From positions 2,790,001-2,854,000 of the forward strand of contig SDUX01000008.1 in the NCBI GenBank assembly GCA_008729055.1: 64,000 bases of DNA, in the 5' to 3' direction. Below the pieces are notes generated by a model. That model was not told the origin of the DNA. It ran no database searches and worked only from the letters and a program-made list of their open reading frames with translations. The stretch is from Pyropia haitanensis (lineage: Eukaryota > Rhodophyta > Bangiophyceae > Bangiales > Bangiaceae). Position 1 is the first letter of the stretch. Each line of letters opens with the position of its first letter. The position numbers and the translations under genes are program-made. Below, in pieces: positions 42,916 through 53,540 of this stretch.

Positions 42916-44828
42916 TTAGTTGAGCGGCGCCGCGTCGCGCCACGGACCCGGCGGCGCCGACGGCGACGCTCCACCGTCATACAACGTTGGCGGGACGTTG
43001 CGGAGCCACTCCTCGTCGCCCTCGACGGTCGCATCTAGGCCGCGCTCGTCAAGCATCTCCCGATACCGCCGGTCCAGGGCGCTCAAGTGCGAGTACGGGT
43101 GGGAGCCACCAGAGCGCGTCGACGACCGCGCGTCGCTCCACCGGTCCCCACCACCGCCGCCGTCACCGCCGTCGCCGCCGCCACTGCCGCCGTCGCCGCC
43201 GCCACTGCTACCACCGCCGCTGCTACCGACATGGCTGCCACGACCGCCACCGCCATAGCCAACATTTTCTGTACCGCCCGTGGCGTCGTCCCCATAATAG
43301 TTTGCTGCCGACGTGGAGCCGGCGTAGCGGCTGTTGTCGCTGCGACCGACGGGCCCGGTGGATGCGTAAGTGTAGAAGGCAGGGTCGGGCACATGCCCTT
43401 CCGGCCGGGGCTCGTGCACCGGCTCGGAGGCAGGAGGGGAGGACTCCCGGCCGGGTGCCTTGTCGGCGAGCACTTCCCTGGCAGGCACCGGCCGCAGCGG
43501 CGGTACCGAGTCGGCCGTTGGAGCAAAGCGGGACTGGCCGACCTTGGCCACCCCCGCCACTGGCGGACGCGCCGTCTTGACTGCCGACGATGGCGCCGAC
43601 GGTGACCGGACGGGCGGCGCCTGCCGTGGGGGAAGCGCCGGCGCCACAGGGGCGGAATAAGAGGCAGAGGTGGGGACTGGCACGGACGTCGGGCCGCTTG
43701 GACCAGACGCCGCGTCGGCTACAGAGGCGCCCTGGGGCGCCGCCGCGATCGCGGGGTACCCCCCGCCCCAGCCCCCGTCCGCCGGCGGGCGAGCCCCCCG
43801 CGCCCCGCTCGCGCCGTGGATGGAAAAGTGCTGCTGCCGCAGCGCCGCGAGCCCGCCGTCGCCTGGCGGTAGCGACAGCAGGTGGGGCCACCGCCCTCGC
43901 AACGTCTCGGCCATCCCCCCATACGACGGGTCCCGGAGGCGTGCCGCCTGCGCCGCCACAAACGACGACAGCAGCCGGTCGAGCAGCGGGTCCCGCGCGG
44001 CGAGCAGCCGCCCAATCGCCGCCACCGCCTGATCCCGCAGCCGCACCGCCATGCGCCCGTGCTCCGCCCGCTTCTTGACGTTGCCCGCCAGCTTCTCCGC
44101 CCGCCGCTCCGCCTTTTTCACCGCCGACGCTGAGCCGGCTGCCGCGGCGGGCACCCGCCGGGGCCCAGACGTGGTGCCCGTGCTGCCCGGGGTGGCGAGC
44201 AGCTCCGCCACTTTGGCCTCGTAGTAGTCCTCCTCCACCCGCTCCTTCTGCAAGGCGGTGAGGAGGTCGCGCGTCCGGCTCACATCCTCCATAAACGCGG
44301 TGGCCAGGCGGGAGGCGGTCGTCGCCAGCACCACGGGGGTGGATGACTGCGACGAGCCACTCGCAGACATGGCCGTGGCGGCCACCTCGAGGGACGGACA
44401 CAGCACCCGCGCGGCGTGGTCGGTCGACGCCACCGCCCCGGCCGCCCCCGCCGAACCGTAGCTGTCCACGCTGCTCCGCGAGTCTGGAGCGGGCGCGCCC
44501 GCCGCGGGTCTCCCCGACCCTCCCATCCCCCCCCCCCCCCCGCGTCAGGCAACCCAAAGTCCCCCGGCGCCGCCGGCGCCGCGCCGCGCCCCGCGTACAA
44601 GTCCCGGAGGGCGACGGAGAAGGCGAGGCCGCTGGACGCGACCGCCTCCCAGTGCGCCTGGTTGGCCGCCGCCGCCGTCATGACCGCCGGCATGGAGCGC
44701 TCGAGCGCCTCAAACGCCGCTACGCGGGCGGCAAGGTCCGGGTCGGCCGCGCGTTGGCTGCCGGCGCCGCGGCGCTTGGAGGTCAAGGCTACTTTCGACC
44801 TGTGGATCATGCTGCTCGGGAGGGGCAT
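42916..44828 (-). CDS. BAR-domain protein with long disordered C-terminus
   Basis: BAR domains are crescent-shaped helical dimers that bind or bend membranes in endocytosis and trafficking. The ATG at 44828 starts MPLPSSMIHRSKVALTSKRR, then helix one (DLAARVAAFEALERSMPAVM, continuing to LAFSVALRDLYAG). After a frame change in a C-run (44528-44541) the long second and third helices follow: FMEDVSRTRDLLTALQKERV with EDYYEAKVAEL, AVKKAERRAEKLAGNVKKRA, and DPLLDRLLSSFVAAQAARLR. That three-helix order, with the DYYEAK segment, fits BAR domains. The last ~300 residues are Pro/Ser/Gly-rich with a Gly run, ending in HPYSHLSALDRRYREMLDER and a stop at 42918-42916. No SH3 domain is present. The total is about 637 residues. 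Confidence 0.65.
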
Positions 44829-46024
44829 GATGCCAGTGAGGGGGGGTAGGGGGGGAGGGGACGTCCAAGGTCGGGCAGGGGGGTGGGGGGGTGGGGGGAG
44901 GCGGTAGGGGTGTTGGGATGGAAGCGGTCGCGTCGGGACCAGATGACAAGCCGCGGCGGCCCCCCGCTGCGCAACGGAGACGTGGCCGCACGTCGGCGGC
45001 CCAAAGTACGACAAAGAACAACCAGCGGGGAAAAAAAAAAAACGCGGGACGGCAGCGCGGGTGACGAGGCAAACGCGGCAGCGCAGCGGATGAGCCGTCA
45101 GTCCGCCAGCGGGGCGCGTCGGGGTGTGGCTCACGCTTCGGCTGGCGAGGGTGACCACCGTGGCGGCGGAGAGCGGGCGCGACCAGCGTGGCGGCGGCAG
45201 GCGTGGGGCCGACCGAGCGCGGGAGATAGGGGGGGGGGGGAGGGCGCGGCGCAAGGTGGTGTCTGCCACGCTGACGTACGCGTGGTGCGCGGGGTGTACT
45301 CGCCCCTCCCGTCCCCAAAAAACACGGGGCGCGCAGTCTCGCGCGCCGCGGGGGCGGTTGCGCCGGCGCGCTGGCGGGCAGTCGTCGGCACGAGCGCCGC
45401 GGCGTCGCCGCGTGGGCAGTTGGGGGGCGGGGGGGCCGCTCCTCCTGTCCAAAAGCCACCCCCCCACGTGGGGGCCCGCTGGAAGGGCCTCCCCGAGCCG
45501 GGGATGACAGTAGTTGGTGGGCAAACAGATTGCCGAGTAGAGGGGTGCGCGCACCCGCAGAACGCGCTGGCGCCCGACGCCTGCAACGTCTCGCTGGGCG
45601 GGGCGACCTCGTTGGCGGCGGCCGCAACGGACGGTGGGTGGCGGCCGCACGCCTCACCCCGCGGTCGGCGCCATTGGCTGGCAGACGAGCGGCCGCGCGT
45701 GTACAGCGCATGCAGAGCGGGGACCTACAAGGAAGCAAAGTTGGAATCCAGCCGAGGAACTCGGCGTTACTTGATGAGGTGGCCAAAAGTCTATGGCCAT
45801 AACCGGTGGTGTGAGGGACTTTCGTCTTTCGGCACTCACCAGCCTCCCCAATTTAGGCCTCTCTGAGCCACGCGTGGAGCGCTGGGAAAGACTCGGTTTA
45901 TTAATATTGGGGTAGCCATCGAGCAAGCAGCAGCACTCTTGATTGGCCCGTGTTCCGAGGCTGTTTGTTTCGCTGTCGCCTGTGCGTGCGGCTGTCCGCA
46001 CGCGGGCGGCCGCCGTGGTCGGCT
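44829..46024. other. Upstream region of the BAR gene and transition zone
   Basis: Near the gene the minus strand is C/T-rich leader, with an A-run of 12 at 45031-45042. From 45700 the DNA becomes mixed in composition. No conserved frame is seen. This is the last gap before the repeat-rich right part. Confidence 0.45.
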
Positions 46025-46715
46025 GCGCACCGCCGGCTAAACCGGCTCAAGATCCGGCTGCTTTTTGGCTGCCAGCAACGCCGTCCGCTTGCTGAAACCG
46101 GGTGTCGCAAAGCCGTGGCATCGCAAAGAATTGCGAAAATCGCAGCCCGTTGCGAAACGAGTGTTGTTTCCACATTCTTGCCCACTCTCACCGCTTTTGC
46201 GTTCTTGTTGTGGATATCTCCCGGCCATTCCCTGACATTCATCATTATACTGTAACCAATGAGAGGCCCGGAAGTGAGAGCGGGCGCCCACGCAAATGAC
46301 CTTGGTCGCTCTATATCAGTCACTTTTCTTGCTAGCGGGCGACACACCGAGCGGGAGATTTTATGACTCACGACGTGTACAACACGTCTTTTACAACGTC
46401 GTTGCGGTTCACGCATTCGGCTTGCGATCGTCGGGATGTCGCCGAGCACCATGTTGTATAGCGCGCTGTGAAGAGGCATTTCGGTTGACCGCCCGTCACG
46501 GAGTCGTTGTCGCTGGATGGCCCAGCTCGTGACGCTTCTGCACGTATGAGGCGAGGAGGGGGCGAAGGACCAGAAGCCCTTCTTTCAAAACATAAACTGA
46601 AAAATGCAGAAAATGGTCCATCAGGAGTCGAGAAAGAGGGCCCGCAAATCCTTGCGAGCTCTGTTTACAACGAAAATCGCAAGGAGAGCTTGAGCCGGTT
46701 TAGCCGGCGGTGCGC
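46025..46715. mobile_element. Putative inverted-repeat element
   Basis: A perfect 27-base inverted repeat bounds the stretch: 46025-46051 begins GCGCACCGCCGGCTAAACC and 46689-46715 is its complement. Outside, the similarity fades after about five more positions. The interior is much less GC-rich than the flanks. A reading frame of 192 codons on the minus strand covers 45901-46479 but shows no transposase motif. No target duplication is clear, so this may be an old element or a simple inverted duplication. Confidence 0.5.
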
Positions 46716-46735
46716 TGCGGGTGCCGCGACGCCCC

Positions 46736-46836
46736 GCCGCTGCCGCTGCCGTCGCCGCCGCTGCCGCTGCCGTCGCCGCCGCTGCCGCTGCCGTCGCCGC
46801 CGCTGCCGCTGCCGTCGCCGCCGCTGCCGTCGCCGC
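46736..46836 (+). repeat. 21-base minisatellite
   Basis: Four consecutive copies of GCCGCTGCCGCTGCCGTCGC plus C start at 46736, 46757, 46778 and 46799, followed by a partial, degenerate continuation. The unit is a multiple of three, so frames stay open; the minus strand would read Asp-Gly-Ser-Gly-Ser-Gly-Gly. Confidence 0.85.
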
Positions 46837-49800
46837 CGCCGCCGCCGCCGTCGCCGCTGCCGCCACATACGCGGCCGATGGCACGGCGCCCGCCCCAGAC
46901 GGCGACAGGCTCGTCGTCTGGCGTGGCCGCCGCTGCCGCATCCCTTCCATAACTGTCACCTCCACACGTCGTCACAGTCGACAGCGGGCACTGCCGCCTC
47001 GGCCACCATCCAACACGGTGAACGCAGCGTCCGGGGCCTCAGCGGTGGCTGTAGCGGCGGTGGCGGCGGAAGCAAGTGCCGTCATCCCGTTCCTCTCCTA
47101 TCCGTCCTGTGCATGCACTGCCCAAATGAACGGGGCCGCCAGCAGCTGGAGCGGGGGGGGGTGGGACAGAAGAGCTCATCGGGACAGCAGTGAGTGGCAC
47201 AGGCAACGGCGACGGCGGCGACGGCCCCAGCGACAGCAGCGTCTGGCGCAAGTGCGACAGCGGCGGTGGCAGTGGGGGAGGTGGCCGTTGCGTGCGCGGC
47301 GGTCTCCCGCCCCCTTGAGGTCGTGCCCGTTGCCTCCCCCCCCCTCCGCCGCCGACAACCACCAAGGACGACCAGCAGCACAGGCAACGGTGGCGCGGTC
47401 AGCGCACGGCGTCCATCTGCCCGTCCACGTCCGCTGCTGCACGCTATCCACGGACAAACCACATGGCGCGGGCCGCGGTCGGGGGGAGGGGCAGGGGGTC
47501 GGGCCGCGATACCTTGGCGACAGGGACAGCGGCAACGCCAACAGCGGCGGCGGCCGCATTGGCGGTGGTTGCCGCCTCGGCAGCGGCGGCAGCGACGGCA
47601 GTCGCGGCGGCAACGACTACAGCCGGCGGAAGTTGCAGTGACGGCGGTACCCCTCACCGCGCCGTTCTCTTCCGCCTCCCTGCGGGCTTTGCCCGTGGCA
47701 AGAGTGACCGACAGCGATGTGGGGGGGGGGGGTGAGTATCATGAAGTCGCCGCCGCGGCAACGGCAGCAGCAGTGGCGGCGGTGGCGGCAGCAACAAAAG
47801 TGGACGTCGCGGAGGTTGACAGAGCGTCGCAGCGGGAGCGGCGGTCCGCGTGTGGACGAACGACTATCTCGCCGTGACCTTCCAGCTCGGATCCGCGCGC
47901 AACGTGCTGGGGCAGCCGATGGCGCGGCGGGGAAAAGTCAAACAGACCCCGGCGGCGGCACATTGCGCGCGCGCCAGGGTCAAAATGGAGGCGTGTGGGG
48001 GGGTGGATGGAGGGTACGCGGCTGCGACGTCAGCGGCTGAAAAGCGCCATCCCGGCGGCCAACGGCAGCGCCTCGGACGACACGCACAGCCCCGCGGGGA
48101 CCACCCCGCCGCCGTCATCGACAACCACCGCCACCACCGCCGCGGCCGCGCGTCGCCAGCGGCGGGGCACTGTACGAGCCCACCGGCACGCCATGCCGCC
48201 GCCGAGCAGGCTGCCCGGGTGGACGCCGAGGTCGAGGGTTATCCCACAGCACCGCCGCCCCCTTGCGCAAGAGCCCCTCCCCCTCACCAGTGGGCAGCCG
48301 CACCCAGTGCAACGGGCAGCAGAAACTGCCGCGCTGGCACGCCCTGGTACGCGCCGGGCGACGGCCTATGGGCCAGAAAAGACGTGCCGCGGAGGGCATA
48401 CAAGACGCCACCAGCCGACGGGCCGCGCCGCGCAAACCACCTCCACCGTCCCCAGGCGCACCACCTCTGCTGCCGCCGCCCAGCCGCGTCGACGCGGGTA
48501 GGTGGCCTGCTCGACGCCGAGTAGGGGCCGTCGCCGCCAGGGCCGGCACCACCACCACCGCCACCGCCACCGCCGCCGCAGGCGCCACCGTGGGCGCGCC
48601 GCAGGTGGAGGCGCTGGCGGTCAAGGGCGGCGCTCGGTCCATCTCGGAGCCTGTAGGGGTGGCGCCCGAGATAGTGCGGCCGCGGCCACGGCGGCAGCAC
48701 CCGGTACGTGCGGCAGTGGACGTGGTCGCCGCCGTCCCCCGGCGGCTGCCGCCAAGGCCTTCTGCCGCGCGACTGGACACACGCCCTCCGTCCGCCAGCG
48801 GTGGCACCATGGGCCTCCCCTCCCCCCTCAACGCGCGGCTGCAGAGGGCGGGCAACACAAGCACAGGCCAGGGCCTGGGCCGAGGGCTCCCACCGCCGTC
48901 GACGCCGCCGCTGCCGCTGCCGTCGACGTCACCCCGCCGGCGTGGCGATCCGCCGCGGCGTTTATGAAGAGGGTGGCGCAGGCGATACCAGAGGCGGTGA
49001 GGTGGTTGGCGGAGTAGAGTTGGCCATAGAGGATGCCATTCGGCAGACTGGCTTGGCAGGTAGTGTACGCGTCGTACAGCGCAGCGCACCGCGGCAGCGA
49101 GGAAGCGGCTCACCAACCCCGCCGCCACACGGCCCCGCCAAGTGGACAGTGCCAGAGCTCGCAGCCACCCCGCACAGTTCCGCCAAGCCGCCATCGTGTC
49201 AACAGATAAAACGGCACTGCGGCCACTGCCGCAACCGCCGACGCAACTGTCGCTGCGACCGCAGCAGCTGAAATCAGTCGCCCAGCAAAAGCGTCGCCAG
49301 TTCCACTTGCTACACCTTGAGGCAGCCAGTGGCGGAGCACGGAAAAAGGGAGGCTGACGTCGGCGAGTCTCGCGCGCGCCAGAGCCAAAGTGCGCACAGA
49401 GGGAAGAGGCAGGGGCCAGTCGACAGCGGCGTGCGCGGCGCCCAGCCATCGGCGGTCACCAGTCCGCGTCAGCGGCCGTGACGGCGGCGGCGGGGAGGTG
49501 GCGGCCGGCCAAACACGGCGGCGGCACTGGGTGAGGGTCCGGGCCACCCCGTCGGCCACGTGCGACGGGAAGAGCGCCGGCGCCATACCACCGTCGCCGC
49601 AACCGCCGCGGACGGCACCGTCCCGGTCAGCAAGACTGCTATCGCGGGTGCCACCGATGCCCCGCCGAGCGCCGCCACCGCCGCCGCGGACGGCACTGGC
49701 GCGCCGGCCGCCGTGGGGGCAGCTGCCGGCCTGGGGGCAGCGACAGGTGGGGGGTGCGCGTCCGCCGTGTCATCCGCTGCCGCCCGAGGGTCTGTGGTTT

Positions 49801-49929
49801 CCCCGCCCACGCCCGTGTCGTCATGTTGCCTGCAAACGGTAGCGACGTAGCCCAAGCGGCCGCGCCTTGTGGAAGCGCCGTCTCCGCGGCCGCCACACCC
49901 GTGGCAGCGCGCCGAGCCCGCTCCCCAAC
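46837..49929. other. Repeat-like GC-rich block, no gene identified
   Basis: The DNA is dominated by GGC/GCA/GAC-type triplets, giving Ala/Thr/Arg/Gly open frames in several phases on both strands. A 445-codon minus-strand frame (48115-49449) and others have no recognisable domain. There is no splice-bounded, protein-like segment that I could defend. Confidence 0.45.
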
Positions 49930-52900
49930 GACCGCCGTGCCGCCGGCAGCGCCCAGAGCCTCGGCCGCCACGCTAGCGTCGCGCACCACGTCGGCCTCCG
50001 CGCCGACGGCGGCGCCCATCGCCACGACGGCGGGCACTCCAGCGGCCCGCCCAGCACTGGCGGCGACGCGGACGGCGGCGCCAGGCGCCACGACGGCCGG
50101 CGCGCCAGCAGCCTGCCCCACGATTGCGGCATTGCCGACGAAAGCGACGCCGACGGCGGCGACGCTGACGGCGGCGCCCCGCGCCACGACGCCGCGCGCG
50201 CCGGCTGCGCGCCCCACAACGGCGGCAACGCCGACGGCGGCACCCAGCGCCACATGGCGGGCACGCCGGCAACGCGCTCGCCGACGGCGGCGAGGACGAC
50301 TGCGGCGCGCGGCCCCTCGGCGGCCGGCAGCAATCCGCCCCCGCGCCGGCGACGATGCTGACGGCAGCGCCCAGCGACACGCGGGAGGGCACACCAGCGG
50401 AGCGCCAAAGGACGTCGGCGACGCCGACGGCGGCGACGCCGACGGAGGCGCCCATCGCAATGACGACCGGCACTCCAGCGGCGCGCCCCGCAACGGCTGC
50501 TGCGCCGAAGGCGGCGCACAGCGCCATGACGGCGGGCATGCCGGCGGCGTGGCCCACAACGTCCGCTACGCGGACAGCGGTGACGACGACGACTGCGCCG
50601 AGCGCCACGACGGCTGACATGCCGGCGACGAGCCCCACGACGGCGGCGACGCCAACGGCGGCGCCCCGCCCCTCGGCGGCCGGCAGGCGGCGATCCACAT
50701 CCCCGGCGGCGACGACGCGACGTTGGCGCCCGGCCCTATGACGAATGGCAAGGCGGCGGCGTGCCCGACGGCGGCGGCGACGCCGACGGCCTTGCGCAGC
50801 CTCACGACAATAAACACGCCAGCGCCGCACCCCACGGCGGCGACGAAGCCGACGGAGGCGTCTAGCGCCTCGACAGCACGCACGCCGGCGGCGCGGCCCA
50901 CGACAGTGGCGACGCTGACGGCGGCTTTCGGCCTCTCGATGGCCGGCGGGCGGCGATGCGCCCCCCCAGCGGCGGCGACTCCGACGTCGGCGCCCAGCCC
51001 CACGACGAACGGAGAGGCCGTGGCGAGCGCAGCGGCAGCGGCGACGCCGATGGCTGACCCCAGCCTGTTGGCTACGAACACGGCAGCGGTGCGCCTTACA
51101 GCGGCGGTGACGCAAACGACGGCACCTAGCGCCATGACGGCAGCCGCGCCGGCAGCGCGTCCGGCAGCGGCAGCGGCGCCGACGGTAGCGCGCAGCGCCA
51201 CATTGGCGGGCAGGCCGGCGGCGCCCTCCACAGTGGCGGCGACGCCGACAGCCGCGCCCAGCCTCAAGGAAGCGGGCCAGCCGCGATCTGCCCCTCGACA
51301 ACGACGACGCCAACGGCAGCGCCCAGGGTGACGACGGCGGGCACGTCGGCGGCGAGCCCCACGAGGGGGGCGACGCCGACGGCGGCGCTCGGCCTCTCGA
51401 TGACCGGAGGGCGGCGATCCGCCCCCGCGGCGGCAGCGACGCCGACGTCGGCGCCCGGCTCCACAACGGACGGCACCGCGTCCGCCCGCCCGACGTCGAT
51501 GGCGACGGCGAAGGCCGCGCCCAGCCTCGGGACGACGGGCACGCCGGCGGTGCGCCTTACGACGGCGGCGTCGCCGACGGCGGAGCCGACCGCCTCGGTA
51601 CGCGGCCGACCCGGCGAGCCCCACGAAGGCAGCGACGCCGACGGCAACGCCCGGCTGCTCGGCGGCCGGCGGGCGTCGATCCGCCCCACGGCGGCGGCGA
51701 CGCCAACGGTGGCGCGCGGCCCGTCGGCGGCGCGACGCCAACGATCCGCCTCTCTGGCGACCGCGACGCCGACGGCGGGACCCCGTTTCTCGGCGGCCGG
51801 CGGGCGGCGAGCCCCAGCACCCCAGTGGCGGCGACACCGATGGCGGCGTCTAGCACCACGACAGCGGCCACGCCGGCGCCGCGCCTTACGGCAGCGGCGA
51901 CGCCCACGGCGGCACCAAGCGCCAGAACGGCGGATACGCCGGCGGTGTGCTCCCCAGCGGCAGGGGCACCGATGGCGGCGCCGCGCCCCACGATAGCGGC
52001 GACGTCGACGGCGGCGCCCAACGCGATGATGGCGGGCGGGCCCGCGGCACGCCCGTCCGCGGCGGCGACGCCGAAGGAGGCGCCCAGCGCCAAAACGGCG
52101 GGCCGTCAGCAATCTGCCCCCTTGGCGGCGGAGACGCCGACGGCGGCGCCCAGCGCCACGACTGCGGCCACGCCGGCGGCGATCCCCACGAAGGCGGCTA
52201 CCCTGACGGCGGCAATGCCGACGACGGCGCCAAGCGCCACGAAGGTGGCCACGCCGGTGGCGCGCACGACAATGGCTGCGACGCCGACAGCGATGGACAG
52301 TCAGCGATCCAATGCCCGACGGCGGCGGAGTCGACAAAGGCGACGCCGACGGCCGCGTCCGCCGCGTTGGCGGCAGGCACTTGGCGGCGCGGCCCGTGGC
52401 GGGGGCGACGCCGACGGCGGCAATGCCGACAACGGCACCATGCGCCACGAAGGTGGCCACGCCGGTGGCGCGCACGACAACGGCGGCCACGCCGACAGCG
52501 ATGGGCAGTCCGCGATGCAATACCCGACGGCGGCGGCGTCGACGGAGGCAACGGCGACGGCGACGTCTGCCACGTTGGCGGCAGGCAGTCGGCGGCGCGC
52601 CCCGCGGCGGCGGCGACGCCGACAGCGGCGCCCAGCGCTTCGGCGGCGACCAGGGGGCAATCCGCCCCCCGACGGCGGCGTCCGCCATGCTGGCGGCCAG
52701 CGGTCGACGATCCGCCCCAAGGGCGGCAGAAGCGCAAACGTCGACGCCCAGCGCGATAACGGCTGGCACGCGGGCGGCGCGCCCCGCGACGGCGACGATG
52801 CCGACGACCACGCCCACAGCGCCAAGACGGCGAGCCGGCTGCAATCCTTCGCCCGGCGGCGGCGACGCCGATGGCATCGCTCAGCGCCTTGGCGGCGGGC

Positions 52901-53540
52901 ACGTCGGCGGCGTGCCCGACGGCGGTGGTCATGCGGCGATTCGCCCCAGATCGACGACGACGCCGATGGCGGCGCGCGGCGCGTCCCCGGCGAGCAGGCA
53001 GCGAAGCACTCCACGGCAGCGGCGACGCCGACGGCCGCGCCTTATGCCTCGGCGCCCGCTACGCAAACACGCCCCGTGGCGGCTGCACAGCCGACAGTGG
53101 CGGGCAGCGCCTCGGTGGTTGCGTCGCTGCCGGCTGCGCGCCCCTCTCCGGCGGCCACAACGCCGATCCGTCCCAAGGCGGCCCAAATGACGATCCGTCT
53201 CACGGCGGCGACAACGCCCATGGCGGAGCCGTCCGCCACGGCGCCTCCACCGGCAGTATTCACAACTACAGGCGCCACGCCGGGGGCACCGCTGAGCGCC
53301 TCAGCGGCCGCCACACTGACGGGAGCGCACAACGCCTCGCCGGCTGCGCCGCAGAGCCGCTCCATGGCGGGCACACCGCCGACGGCCGCGGCCACGGCCT
53401 CGGCGGCAGCGGCGCGGAAGGCGGTGCACCACACCTCAGCGACCATAGCGCGGACACGCCCCGAGGCGGCCCAACCGTTCCAGGCTGCGCTCCACAGCTG
53501 CCAAGTCGCGACACCGCCAAAAGCAGCACCCCCCTCCAGG
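49930..53540. repeat. Imperfect tandem array built on a 66-base unit
   Basis: The block GACGGCGGCGCC recurs at 50005, 50071, 50167 and 50233, that is steps of 66, 96 and 66, and similar units continue for about 3.5 kb. On the plus strand one frame repeats a 22-residue Ala/Thr/Pro unit (ATPTAAPSATTAGTPAARPT). A second frame reads Gly/Asp/His-rich. On the minus strand a frame repeats a hydrophobic unit (GAAVGVAAVVGRAAGVPAVV). Because 66 is a multiple of three and the unit lacks stops, several frames remain open for hundreds of codons. Interspersed is a cassette giving Ala-Asp-Arg-Arg-Pro-Pro on the minus strand. Whether any frame is translated cannot be told; no frame shows a clear start or a conserved domain. 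Confidence 0.75.
52213..52628. repeat. 208-base higher-order duplication within the 66-base array
   Basis: A block starting CAATGCCGACGACGGCGCCA at 52213 recurs as CAATGCCGACAACGGCACCA at 52421, with only scattered substitutions over about 200 bases. It is far more alike than neighbouring 66-base units, so it is a recent duplication. Confidence 0.75.

Noticed and set aside
47039..48000. Possible bacterial or viral insertion in the right block
   Set aside because: No bacterial or viral protein motifs, ribosome-binding pattern or operon layout; composition matches the surrounding repeats.
49930..53540. Array considered as degenerate ankyrin repeats
   Set aside because: The minus-strand unit vaguely resembles a shortened ankyrin unit (LGAxVxVAA), but the period is 22 residues, not 33, and the TPLH motif is absent.
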